This document shows positions 56,059 to 64,000 of a stretch of DNA of 64,000 nt, one piece after another (the stretch's first letter is position 1; each line of letters begins with the position of its first letter). The position numbers and the translations under genes are program-made. The notes under the pieces are model-generated. The model had not been told where the DNA came from, made no database searches, and worked only from the letters and a program-made list of their open reading frames with translations. The stretch lies in NCBI RefSeq assembly GCF_009208075.1, contig NZ_WFKJ01000002.1, positions 1 to 64,000 of the forward strand, read 5' to 3'. This DNA comes from Poseidonibacter ostreae (GTDB lineage Bacteria; Campylobacterota; Campylobacteria; Campylobacterales; Arcobacteraceae).

Positions 56059-56475
56059 ATGAAAAATTTAAAGAAAATTGCACTTGTAGTGTTAGCAACA
56101 TCTACATTAGCATTTGGTCATGGAGATGTAACTCCTCAAGCAGTTGAAACTAAAGGTTTAGAAAAAGTAGCAGCAGACGTAATTGTTAACCCATTTAGAG
56201 ATAATGAAATTGCAATTGAAATTGGTAAAAGTGCTTATAATACTAACTGTGCAAGATGTCATGGTTTAGGTGCCGTTTCAGGTGGTGTTGCACCTGATTT
56301 AAGAGCACTAGATCCAAAAGATGATGATATTGATGAGTACTTTGTTACAAAAGTAATGGAAGGTGCTGTTAGAAATGGTAATGTTTATATGCCACCATTT
56401 GGAGAAGTTTTATCATCTGAAGCAATTTGGGCAATTAGATCATGGGTAGAGACTTTACCAACAGACGATTTATAG
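56059..56475 (+). CDS. pedF: cytochrome c550 PedF, electron acceptor of the PQQ dehydrogenase
   Basis: A 138-residue periplasmic cytochrome with a signal peptide. The mature N-terminus HGDVTPQAVETKG is a PedF signature. One haem c motif CARCH lies near residue 65, and the axial Met is in VYMPPFGEVLS. It carries electrons from the PQQ enzyme to the respiratory chain. It is the first gene of a four-gene operon whose order equals that of Pseudomonas ped clusters. Confidence 0.93.
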   Translation: MKNLKKIALVVLATSTLAFGHGDVTPQAVETKGLEKVAADVIVNPFRDNEIAIEIGKSAYNTNCARCHGLGAVSGGVAPDLRALDPKDDDIDEYFVTKVMEGAVRNGNVYMPPFGEVLSSEAIWAIRSWVETLPTDDL

Positions 56476-56483
56476 GATAAATC

Positions 56484-57344
56484 ATGTTATACAAAATTAC
56501 ATTTCTAATTTTTATACTAATATCAAACCTAAATGCTAGGTCAATAGAAGAAATCCAAGAATCTGGTGATATTATAATTGCAATTTATGAGAATTTCCCT
56601 CCTTATTCGTATGTAGAAGATGGTATTGCAAAAGGAATTGATATTGATTTAGGAAAAGAGATAGCCAAATCAATGGGTGTTAAACCTACTTGGTATTGGA
56701 CTGGTTCTGATGAAACATTAGATGATGATTTAAGAAATGTAATTTGGAAGGGGCATTTAATCCACAAAACAAAAGCGGATGTAATGCTTCGTATACCATA
56801 TGATTATGAATTTATTAGAGAAAAAGATAAAAGTACAGGTGAGTTAACAAATGAACTTGTAGTAATGAAAGCTCCTTATCATGCTGAAAGTTGGGTAATA
56901 GCTACAAATAAAGAAAAAATTCCTGAGATAAATACTCTTGGTGTTTTTATGTATAATAAAATAGGTGTTGAACTCGATACTCTACCTGATGCACATTTAA
57001 CATCATCATTTATGGGAAAACTTAGATCTAATGTTATTCATTATCCTTCAATTTTGACAGCAATTGATGATTTAAAAAGTGGAAAGATACAAGCAGTTGC
57101 AGGATTAAAATCACAACTAGAATATGGTCTTAATTATAGTAAAAATCAAGACAAGTATTTTATGACTAAGAAAATAGATTATGTAAAATCTAAGTGGGAT
57201 TTAGGAATTGCTGTACGAACTGACTTTAGGCCTTTAGGCTATGAAATTGAAGGCTTTATTGAAGATTATGTACGAAATGGTGTATTAGAAAAAATATTTA
57301 AAAAATATAATGTTACTTATGAGATTCCTCTTGCTTTACAATAA
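56484..57344 (+). CDS. quinoprotein-dehydrogenase-associated periplasmic binding protein (XoxJ/MoxJ-like)
   Basis: A 286-residue protein with a signal peptide and a type 2 periplasmic-binding-protein fold (IIIAIYENFPPYSYV, GIDIDLGKEIAKSMG, TKADVMLRIPYDYEF). XoxJ-type proteins are thought to help mature or activate methanol/ethanol dehydrogenases rather than to feed a transporter. It is located 8 bp after pedF. Confidence 0.87.
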   Translation: MLYKITFLIFILISNLNARSIEEIQESGDIIIAIYENFPPYSYVEDGIAKGIDIDLGKEIAKSMGVKPTWYWTGSDETLDDDLRNVIWKGHLIHKTKADVMLRIPYDYEFIREKDKSTGELTNELVVMKAPYHAESWVIATNKEKIPEINTLGVFMYNKIGVELDTLPDAHLTSSFMGKLRSNVIHYPSILTAIDDLKSGKIQAVAGLKSQLEYGLNYSKNQDKYFMTKKIDYVKSKWDLGIAVRTDFRPLGYEIEGFIEDYVRNGVLEKIFKKYNVTYEIPLALQ

Positions 57345-57374
57345 AAATTAAACTTAAACTTTAAAAGGTAAGCT

Positions 57375-58133
57375 ATGAAAAAAAGTATTAAACATATAGT
57401 AAAAGCAGTTCTTTTACTATTAATAATAAATCAAACAAGCTTCGCTAAAGACCCTCTTAACTCCTCTGTTTGGACAGAAACAATTAAACAAATGATTGGA
57501 GATGACAAATACATCTTTGATGATGAAAATGTAAAAGTTAATGTACCAAAATTTGCAGACAATCCACTTCAAGTTCCTATATTTATAGATGCTACAAAAA
57601 TAGAAAAACCAAAACGACTTTTAGTTTTTGCAGATATTAATGCAATAGTTAAAGTTGCTGATTTTGAATTAGGACATATGAAAGCTATTTTATCTTTAAA
57701 TATTAAAGTGGCCCAAGGAACACCTCTAAGAGCTGCAGTAAAAGATGAAAATGGATTATGGCATATTGGAAGTTCTAATATAAATAGTTTTGGAGGAGGA
57801 TGTTCTGTTGCATCAGAAGCTAGTAAAATGGAGAGCTTTGAAGATTTATTAGGTAAAACAAAAAGTAAAGTTTGGAAAAAAGAGAATAACTACAGAATAA
57901 AATGGTCAATTTTTCACCCAATGGAAACGGGACTTTTTGTAGGAAATCCATCTTTTCATATATCTAAAGTTGATATAAAGCTTGATTCTCAAACTATTGG
58001 AAAAATTGATTTATATGGTTCTGTTAGTGAAAATCCAAGAATTACCCTTGAAACAAATGTAGGGAATGGAGCTTATAAACTTTTTATAAGAGATACTGAT
58101 GGTAATGAATTTGAATTAAAAACAAAAATATAG
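57375..58133 (+). CDS. quinoprotein-dehydrogenase-associated SoxYZ-like carrier
   Basis: A 252-residue secreted protein. The N-terminal half is SoxY-like with a carrier Cys in SFGGGCSVA near residue 142. The C-terminal half is SoxZ-like (IFHPMETGLF, then GSVSENPRI and IRDTDGNEFE). The fused SoxYZ-like carriers are found beside PQQ dehydrogenases without other sox genes. Their cargo is unknown. No soxA, soxB or soxX is present here. Confidence 0.88.
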   Translation: MKKSIKHIVKAVLLLLIINQTSFAKDPLNSSVWTETIKQMIGDDKYIFDDENVKVNVPKFADNPLQVPIFIDATKIEKPKRLLVFADINAIVKVADFELGHMKAILSLNIKVAQGTPLRAAVKDENGLWHIGSSNINSFGGGCSVASEASKMESFEDLLGKTKSKVWKKENNYRIKWSIFHPMETGLFVGNPSFHISKVDIKLDSQTIGKIDLYGSVSENPRITLETNVGNGAYKLFIRDTDGNEFELKTKI

Positions 58134-58142
58134 GAGTAAAAA

Positions 58143-59072
58143 ATGAGACTAGTTAAACAAATATTACTCTTTATTCTTTTTTCACAAATTTTATTTGCAA
58201 ATGAATATAACTATAATCTAAAACCTAAAAAAATTGCAGAAAACACTTATGTACTTATTGGTAAAAAAGAGTTTTTTACAGTACATAATGGTGGTAATAT
58301 CTCTAATACTGCTTTTATTATTACAAAAGAAGGTGTTATAGTTATTGATACAGGCTCTTCTACTAAATATGGGGAGCAAATGATTAAAGCAATAAAAAAG
58401 ATCACTGATAAACCTATTGTAAGTGTTATAAATACACATCATCATCCTGACCATTTTTTAGGTAACTCTGCATTTAAAGATGCTGAAATCTTAGCTACTA
58501 AATATACTAAAAAAGATATTGAAGAAAATGGAGATTTATATATAGATAATCTTATGAATCTTACTTATAAATGGATGCAAGGAACAAAAGTTAAAGCTCC
58601 AAATAAAGAGTTAGTGGAACTAAAAAATAAATATATAAAATTAGGTAAACACAAACTAAAAGTTATTTATCTTGATGGCCATACAAGCTCTGATATTGCT
58701 TTGTATGATGAATATACTAAAACTTTATTTGCTTCTGATTTAATTTTTTATAATAGGATAGCAGCAACTCCTCATGCTAATATAAAAAATTGGATAAGAG
58801 CCTTAGAAGATTTAAGAAAAGTGGATTTCAAAGTTTTAGTTCCAGGACATGGTCCAATAGCTACTGATAAAAAACCTTTTGATCAAGTAAAAAGATATCT
58901 TATTTATTTAGATAAAACTTTAAAAGATTCAGCGGAAGAAGGGCTTAGCGTCTTTGAAATATTACAACTTCCTAAGCCAAAAGAGTTTGCAAATCTTGCT
59001 ATGATTGAAGATGAATTTGAAAGATCTGTTATAAATCTTTATCCAAAATATGAAAATGCTTTAATGGAATAA
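58143..59072 (+). CDS. quinoprotein-relay metallo-beta-lactamase-fold hydrolase
   Basis: A 309-residue protein with a signal peptide. The zinc motif is NTHHHPDHFLGN, followed by DGHTSSD and VPGHGP further on, so the metal site looks complete. It is of the SoxH-related type found with the SoxYZ-like carrier, and perhaps releases its cargo. It is last in the pedF operon. Confidence 0.87.
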   Translation: MRLVKQILLFILFSQILFANEYNYNLKPKKIAENTYVLIGKKEFFTVHNGGNISNTAFIITKEGVIVIDTGSSTKYGEQMIKAIKKITDKPIVSVINTHHHPDHFLGNSAFKDAEILATKYTKKDIEENGDLYIDNLMNLTYKWMQGTKVKAPNKELVELKNKYIKLGKHKLKVIYLDGHTSSDIALYDEYTKTLFASDLIFYNRIAATPHANIKNWIRALEDLRKVDFKVLVPGHGPIATDKKPFDQVKRYLIYLDKTLKDSAEEGLSVFEILQLPKPKEFANLAMIEDEFERSVINLYPKYENALME

Positions 59073-59094
59073 ATAGTAGAAAACTCTACTATTT
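59071..59094. terminator. hairpin between the hydrolase gene and pepA
   Basis: A perfect 10-bp stem AAATAGTAGA / TCTACTATTT with a 4-nt loop at the junction of convergent genes. The T-run is short. Confidence 0.5.
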
Positions 59095-59103
59095 ATTACT
59101 CTA

Positions 59104-60540
59104 CTACTTTTTCAAGTTTTTAATAAAATCTAATGTAATTCTAATTCCAGCACCTGTTCCACCAAATGAATGATATCCCCAAGGTGATTCACTATAAGCA
59201 GCCCCTGCAATATCTAAGTGTAACCATTTTTTCTTATTCTCTTTTTTTACAAAATTATTTAAAAATAGTCCAGCTGTAATAGATCCAGCTGCTCTTGAGC
59301 TTGTTGAGTTTACGATATCAGCAATTCCACTTTTTAATTGTTTTGGAAGATATCTATTAAAAGGTAATATACCTATTAACTCACCAGATGAATCAGCTGC
59401 TTTTTGCATTTTTTGCTTTAACTTATCACTATGTCCCATTGTTCCAATTGTTTCATTTCCAAGGGCAACTATACAAGCACCTGTTAGTGTTGCATAATCA
59501 AAAATGTAATCAATATCTTTAATTTCATCTTGTGCATAACATAAACAATCAGCAAGAACAAGTCGTCCTTCTGCATCTGTATTTCGAACTTCTATTGTAG
59601 TTCCATTCTTTGCAACTAAAACGTCATCTGGTTTATAAGCATCACCACCTATCATATTCTCAACAGCACCTATGATTCCATGAACTTCATATTCGCAAGA
59701 AAGAGCTTTTAAAGTATTCATAATTCCTAAGACTGCACTTCCTCCACCTTTATCACATTTCATAGAAACCATACTACCACCAACTTTTAAGCTTAAACCA
59801 CCACTATCATACGTTAAACCTTTTCCAACTAATACAATCTTACCTTTTGGCTCTTTTGGCTTATATGATAGATGTATAAGTTGTGATTCATGTCTTGAAG
59901 CACGTCCTACATTAAACATTGCATTCATACCATTTTCTACTAAATAATCTTCACCATGAATAATACATTGTAAATTATTTTCACTTGCAATATTTTTAGC
60001 ATCATTTGCCATAGTTGCTGGAAAATAATCTTCAGGTGGAGTATTAACAATACTTCTTACCATATTTACACTAGATGTAATTGCTAAAGCATTTTCTAAA
60101 TCTTTTTCTAAAATCTCTTCTTCATTTTTTGATTTTGTTATAGAAATTGTAATATTAATCTTTTTACTTTTCTTTTTTTCTGATTTATATTTTGTAAAAT
60201 CATAAGCTCCTAAAACTAAACCTTCAACTATTTCACCAATATTTAGTTCTTTATTATTTTGAACTAAATCAAACTTTACACTTTTGATATTTAGTTTTTT
60301 GATATTTCTAATAGCACTTGAAAAACAAAGCTTTAAATCTTCTTTTTTCAATTTTGGGCATGAAACATAAAATATATTTTCATTTGCATCAAAATATGTA
60401 TCAAATGATTTTAAATCAAATGATATTTTTTTTAAAAGCTTTTGTCTATTTTTCTCTAATTTTTTTAAATCTTTTACTACAACTAATTCTATGTCAGAAT
60501 CAATATTTTTTAAATATTTTTTTGATAGTTTAATATTCAT
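59104..60540 (-). CDS. pepA: leucyl aminopeptidase (M17)
   Basis: A 478-residue cytosolic aminopeptidase. The C-terminal catalytic domain has the metal-binding motifs MKCDKGGGSAV and NTDAEGRLVLADCL (the M17 signature), and GKGLTYDSGGLSLK. The N-terminal domain is divergent. Length is normal. Its ATG overlaps the M15 peptidase stop (ATGA). Confidence 0.94.
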   Translation of the reverse strand: MNIKLSKKYLKNIDSDIELVVVKDLKKLEKNRQKLLKKISFDLKSFDTYFDANENIFYVSCPKLKKEDLKLCFSSAIRNIKKLNIKSVKFDLVQNNKELNIGEIVEGLVLGAYDFTKYKSEKKKSKKINITISITKSKNEEEILEKDLENALAITSSVNMVRSIVNTPPEDYFPATMANDAKNIASENNLQCIIHGEDYLVENGMNAMFNVGRASRHESQLIHLSYKPKEPKGKIVLVGKGLTYDSGGLSLKVGGSMVSMKCDKGGGSAVLGIMNTLKALSCEYEVHGIIGAVENMIGGDAYKPDDVLVAKNGTTIEVRNTDAEGRLVLADCLCYAQDEIKDIDYIFDYATLTGACIVALGNETIGTMGHSDKLKQKMQKAADSSGELIGILPFNRYLPKQLKSGIADIVNSTSSRAAGSITAGLFLNNFVKKENKKKWLHLDIAGAAYSESPWGYHSFGGTGAGIRITLDFIKNLKK

Positions 60541-61202
60541 TTATATTCCTTTTTTAATTTTTTTTCAAAGTGTTGATAATCTTTTATAGTAATCCAATCT
60601 CCACCCCATTTCCACCCATGCTTTTCAAAGATTTTAACAACCTTACTATTTTTAAGTAAAACTGCTTTATCTTTTAAACTTTTTATTTCATGTTTTCTAG
60701 TTCTATATTTTAGTGAGTCTTTATGAGAAATATGACCTTTTCTTGAAATATATGGATTCTCTATTGGATTTATATCAATAGCTTTTCCATATGCATGCTT
60801 TGACCACTTATTTTTTTTACCTGTAATAGCTCTACAGTTAAAGGCAGATGTATTATTATCTTCTATTGATACCCAATCATCAGCTTTATAATCACTTACT
60901 AGTTTCATCTTATAAATTGGATATTTTAAAGCATACAATTCATCAAATATTTTTAAAACTTCTTTTGCCACACTTTTATGAACTATTAACTCACCAATTT
61001 TATCTTTACCATCAAAACCTAAGTGCTTTATACTTAAATATCTCAAATCTTTTAATGGTACTGGACAGCCTTTTTTAAAAGAGTTTCCCAAAAGCATTCT
61101 ATTTTCTATTTGTTTATTTATTAAAGATATTTTAAAAGGGTTTGTATTAGCTAGTAAAGTAGTAATTAAAATAGTAGTGAGTATAAAAAGATATTTTATC
61201 AT
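60537..61202 (-). CDS. M15-family D-Ala-D-Ala carboxypeptidase-like protein
   Basis: A 221-residue secreted or anchored protein with an N-terminal hydrophobic signal (LFILTTILITTLLA). The catalytic zinc motifs SKHAYGKAIDINP and a C-terminal HFEKK give the His-Asp-His set of VanY/M15 peptidases. It should trim peptidoglycan. It is coupled to pepA by a 4-bp overlap. Confidence 0.87.
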   Translation of the reverse strand: MIKYLFILTTILITTLLANTNPFKISLINKQIENRMLLGNSFKKGCPVPLKDLRYLSIKHLGFDGKDKIGELIVHKSVAKEVLKIFDELYALKYPIYKMKLVSDYKADDWVSIEDNNTSAFNCRAITGKKNKWSKHAYGKAIDINPIENPYISRKGHISHKDSLKYRTRKHEIKSLKDKAVLLKNSKVVKIFEKHGWKWGGDWITIKDYQHFEKKLKKEYK

Positions 61203-61213
61203 AAGTGTAAACC

Positions 61214-61247
61214 TTTATAAACTAGTAAACCTCTACTAGTTTATAAA
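61214..61247. terminator. long hairpin between fba and the M15 peptidase gene
   Basis: A perfect 14-bp stem TTTATAAACTAGTA / TACTAGTTTATAAA with a 6-nt loop. There is no good T-run on the minus strand, the direction of transcription, so it may be a processing or stability element rather than a terminator. Confidence 0.4.
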
Positions 61248-61277
61248 TTTAATTTTTTGTTTTCTAGTTCTTCGTTT

Positions 61278-62345
61278 TTAGTTTTTGTTGATGGCACATA
61301 AATCAGAAAATGCAATCTCAAGTCTTGCAATCATAGATTCTTGTGAAGCTCTTAACCATTTTCTTGGGTCATAGTAAGATTTGTTTGGCTTATCTGGACA
61401 TTCAGGATTTCCAATTTGACCTTGTAAATAAGCATGATTTTTTTCAACATATGATCTAACACCATCCCAAGTTGCCCATTGAGTATCTGTATCAATATTC
61501 ATTTTTATTACACCATAATCAATTGATTCTCTAATTTCTGAAAGTTCAGAACCTGAACCCCCATGAAATACAAAATCAACAGGCTCTATTTCCGTACCAT
61601 GTTTATCTTGAATAAATTTTTGTGAGTTATCTAAAATTTTAGGACTTAATTGAACATTTCCTGGCTTGTAAACACCATGAACATTTCCAAAAGATGCAGC
61701 AATTGTAAAGTTAGGGCTTACTTTACTTAACTCTTCATAAGCATAAGATACTTCTTCAGGTTGAGTATATAATAAGGCATTATCAACTTCAGAGTTATCA
61801 ACACCATCTTCTTCTCCACCTGTAATTCCAAGCTCAATTTCAATCATCATATCAAGTTCATTCATAGTTTTGAAATAATCTACACAAGTTCCAATATTTT
61901 CTTCTAATGGCTCTTCTGAAAGGTCAAGCATATGAGATGTATATAAAGGTCGACCAGTTTGCTCAAAGTGTTTTTTCCCAGCATCTAATAAACCATCAAT
62001 CCATGGTAATAATTTTCTAGCTGCATGGTCTGTATGTAAAATTACAGGAATACCATAAGCTTTAGCCATAGTATGAACATGATTAGCTCCACTTATTCCA
62101 CCTAAAACCGCCGCATCTGAAGACTTTAAACCTTTTCCTGCGTAGTATCCTGCTCCACCATTTGAGAACTGAATAATAATTGGAGAATTAACTTTTGCTG
62201 CTGCTTCTAAAACTGCATTAACAGAATCTGTACCTACCACATTAACTGCTGGAATTGCAAACTTATTCTTTTTTGCATAAGCAAATAATTTCTTTGCTTC
62301 ACTTCCAGTTAAAACTCCTGCTTTTACTATTTCTAATACACCCAA
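61278..62345 (-). CDS. fba: class II fructose-bisphosphate aldolase
   Basis: A 355-residue zinc aldolase of glycolysis/gluconeogenesis. Conserved features are PAVNVVGTDSVNAVLEAA, the zinc HTDH motif (VILHTDHAARK), ELGITGGEEDGVD, FGNVHGVYKPGNV, and FHGGSGS near the C-terminus. The start is TTG, with AAGGAG 6-7 bp upstream. Confidence 0.96.
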   Translation of the reverse strand: MGVLEIVKAGVLTGSEAKKLFAYAKKNKFAIPAVNVVGTDSVNAVLEAAAKVNSPIIIQFSNGGAGYYAGKGLKSSDAAVLGGISGANHVHTMAKAYGIPVILHTDHAARKLLPWIDGLLDAGKKHFEQTGRPLYTSHMLDLSEEPLEENIGTCVDYFKTMNELDMMIEIELGITGGEEDGVDNSEVDNALLYTQPEEVSYAYEELSKVSPNFTIAASFGNVHGVYKPGNVQLSPKILDNSQKFIQDKHGTEIEPVDFVFHGGSGSELSEIRESIDYGVIKMNIDTDTQWATWDGVRSYVEKNHAYLQGQIGNPECPDKPNKSYYDPRKWLRASQESMIARLEIAFSDLCAINKN

Positions 62346-62363
62346 ACTAGTCTCCTTGAAAAT

Positions 62364-63173
62364 TTATTTAATTACGATTTTTGCTGTTTTTCTTAATTTA
62401 TCAGAAATTTCTTTTACACTTTTATTGTAAGCATTTCCTATTAACATTTGTGAAATATTACCTTTTACTTCATTAAAAGATAATGATTTACCTTTCTTTT
62501 TAGATTCTAAATAAATTACATGATATCCAAATTGTGTTTTTACAGGAGATTTAGAATAAGAACCTGCTTTCATATTCTGTGCAGCTTTTGAGAATTCAGG
62601 AACCATTTGAGTTGCTGGGAATTCACCAAGTTTACCACCATTTTTTCCTGTAGGTCCAATTGATTTAGTTTTTGCTAAAGATTCAAATTTTGCTTGTTTA
62701 TTTGAAGCTTTATTAATTTGTTTAATAATATCTTTTGCTTCAGACTCTTTTTCAAGTAAAATATGACTAGCTTTTAAAGTCATTGGAACTACAAAATTTG
62801 ATTTATTTTCATCATAAAATTTTTTAATCTCAGAATCAGATGGTTTATGTTTTTCAATCTCATTTTTTTGCCATACTTGAAATGCTAAATCTTGTTTCAT
62901 TTTATTTAAAGCATCTTTATAAGATGCATCATTTTCAATTCCATCTTTAATAGCTTGTTTTGCTAAAAGCTTTTTATTTATAATTTGTTCTAATACTTGC
63001 TTTTGAGCATTTTTTGGTAATTTTGAAAAATCTATTCTTGGATCTTGTAGTACTAAAGCAACGTCTGCTTTTGTAATTTTATCTCCATTTACAGAAGCAT
63101 AATAATCAGCTGCATTTAAAGATACAGAAGTAATTGCTAGTGTTGCTACTAAACTTGAAATTATTTTTTTCAT
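62364..63173 (-). CDS. periplasmic PpiC/SurA-type peptidyl-prolyl isomerase (PEB4-like)
   Basis: A 269-residue protein with a signal peptide (SLVATLAITSVSLNA). An N-terminal chaperone helix bundle (residues 30-125) is followed by a parvulin domain (LKASHILLEKE, GGKLGEFPATQMVPEFSKA, TQFGYHVIYLE). It resembles Campylobacter PEB4/Cbf2, which helps fold outer-membrane proteins. It lies 18 bp upstream of fba, as in related genomes. Confidence 0.92.
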   Translation of the reverse strand: MKKIISSLVATLAITSVSLNAADYYASVNGDKITKADVALVLQDPRIDFSKLPKNAQKQVLEQIINKKLLAKQAIKDGIENDASYKDALNKMKQDLAFQVWQKNEIEKHKPSDSEIKKFYDENKSNFVVPMTLKASHILLEKESEAKDIIKQINKASNKQAKFESLAKTKSIGPTGKNGGKLGEFPATQMVPEFSKAAQNMKAGSYSKSPVKTQFGYHVIYLESKKKGKSLSFNEVKGNISQMLIGNAYNKSVKEISDKLRKTAKIVIK

Positions 63174-63323
63174 TTTTTTCCTTAGAAATTTTATTTTTAT
63201 TATTTTATCTATTCTTGGTTAATAGAAGGTTAATTTTGCTATTTTAAAAGGCGAAAATATACATTACTTAAAGAAATTTTAAAATTTAGCTTAAAATAGC
63301 TTTAATTATTCAAATAATTATGC

Positions 63324-63329
63324 TACAAT
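63324..63329 (+). promoter_or_regulatory. -10 element of the cosR-like gene
   Basis: TACAAT within TATGCTACAAT, about 45 bp before the ATG, is followed by a leader ending in AAAGGAT. No clear -35 box is seen. Confidence 0.4.
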
Positions 63330-63373
63330 TCCGACAAAATTTAAACTTAACTTAAATTTAAAGGATAGAATTT

Positions 63374-64000
63374 ATGAGAATATTAATTATAGAAGATGAA
63401 ATAACTTTAAATAGAACACTTCAAGAAGGCTTAGCTGATTTTGGTTACCAAGTTGATGCAGCTGAGAATTATAAAGATGCTGAATACTTTATAGATATTA
63501 GAAACTACGACTTAGTTTTAACTGATTGGATGTTACCAGATGGTGATGGAATTGAATTATGTAAACTAGTTAAAAACAGAAGTTCAAGAACTGCTGTTGT
63601 TATTATTTCAGCAAGAGATGATAAAGAATCAGAAATTGAAGCATTAAAATCTGGTGCTGATGATTATATTAAAAAACCATTTGATTTTGATATTTTACTT
63701 GCAAGAATTGAAGCTAGATTAAGATTTGGTGGAACTAATGTAATTGAAATTGATGATTTAATTATTAATCCTGATGAAGAAAAAATCGAGTATGATGGGA
63801 ATGAAATTGAATTAAAAGGTAAACCTTTTGAAGTTTTAACTCACCTTGCAAGACATAGAGATCAAATCGTTTCAAAAGAGCAATTACTTGACGCAATTTG
63901 GGAAGAGCCAGAATTAGTTACTCCTAATGTTATTGAAGTTGCAATTAATCAAATTAGACAAAAAATGGATAAGCCATTAAATATTTCAACAATTGAAACT
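63374..64000 (+). CDS. cosR: CosR/HsrA-family OmpR-type response regulator (3' end beyond window)
   Basis: The first 209 residues are present. The receiver is followed by a winged-helix domain with GKPFEVLTHLARHRDQIVSK and EPELVTPNVIEVAINQIRQ, almost the same as Campylobacter CosR and Helicobacter HsrA, which are essential orphan regulators of oxidative stress and metabolism. Unlike CosR (Asn) and HsrA (not Asp), position 51 here is Asp (LTDWMLPD), so phosphorylation is possible. The gene runs off the window, with only a few codons missing. Confidence 0.94.
   Translation, partial: MRILIIEDEITLNRTLQEGLADFGYQVDAAENYKDAEYFIDIRNYDLVLTDWMLPDGDGIELCKLVKNRSSRTAVVIISARDDKESEIEALKSGADDYIKKPFDFDILLARIEARLRFGGTNVIEIDDLIINPDEEKIEYDGNEIELKGKPFEVLTHLARHRDQIVSKEQLLDAIWEEPELVTPNVIEVAINQIRQKMDKPLNISTIET

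Noticed and set aside
57375-59072. Thiosulfate oxidation (sox) cluster
   Set aside because: There is no soxA, soxX, soxB or soxCD. The fused SoxYZ-like carrier and hydrolase belong to the quinoprotein-linked type.
35971-59072. Mobile genomic island with attachment sites
   Set aside because: No tRNA, integrase, transposase or flanking direct repeats were found, and base composition looks like the surroundings.

Overview
The window is AT-rich DNA whose gene content points to a free-living Campylobacterota bacterium of the Arcobacter group. Supporting signs are a CosR/HsrA-type orphan response regulator, the proS-hemA-prenyl synthase-DUF2018 block known from Helicobacter, a csd1/ccmA-like peptidase-bactofilin pair, a PEB4-like PpiC protein, short Mfd and Lnt proteins, and several histidine kinases with the IAHQWRQP-type H-box. 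Genes are tightly packed, often with 1-29 bp overlaps. No gene-free stretch exceeds about 200 bp, and I see no tRNA, rRNA, CRISPR array, IS element or integrase.

Region 1 (1-35 kb) is mostly chromosomal housekeeping on the minus strand: a flavoprotein, mfd, an OlsF-like acyltransferase fusion, a Kef-type antiporter, a TOTE-type primase-helicase, bactofilin/M23 peptidase, folC, lptE, leuS, secDF-yajC, lnt (plus strand), a CCA/poly(A) polymerase, an MscS channel, proS, hemA, a prenyl synthase, hisD, aroK and two orphan histidine kinases. An exbB-exbD pair ends it.

Region 2 (36-59 kb) is an accessory island for PQQ-dependent alcohol oxidation. It encodes an ExaC-type aldehyde dehydrogenase with a DUF779 partner, a FIST-domain histidine kinase with an OmpR-type regulator, pqqABCDE (pqqA is only 24 codons) and a periplasmic quinoprotein alcohol dehydrogenase. 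The dehydrogenase has an Asp-Tyr-Asp motif (D325, D327) diagnostic of lanthanide-dependent enzymes. It also encodes a PedABC-like ABC system with beta-propeller, cupredoxin-like and substrate-binding partners, a TauABC-type importer, cytochrome c550 PedF, a XoxJ-like binding protein, a SoxYZ-like carrier and a metallo-beta-lactamase-fold hydrolase. Alcohol would be oxidised to aldehyde in the periplasm with electrons passing to PedF; the aldehyde would be oxidised to acid in the cytoplasm. A cytochrome c peroxidase, an AraC-type regulator and an unknown gene sit inside the island.

The most striking observation is a shared promoter architecture at six island promoters: two GCTATA-like hexamers 11 bp apart, then exactly 9 bp, then a TATACT-like -10 element. 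The aldehyde dehydrogenase promoter carries four half-sites in perfect 11-bp register. This is the geometry expected for an OmpR/PhoB-type activator replacing the -35 box, and the adjacent FIST-kinase/OmpR regulator pair is the obvious candidate. The window therefore appears to hold a self-contained, co-regulated, probably rare-earth-dependent alcohol oxidation regulon.

Region 3 (59-64 kb) returns to housekeeping: pepA, an M15 peptidase, fba, a PEB4-like chaperone and the start of a CosR/HsrA homologue cut off by the window end.
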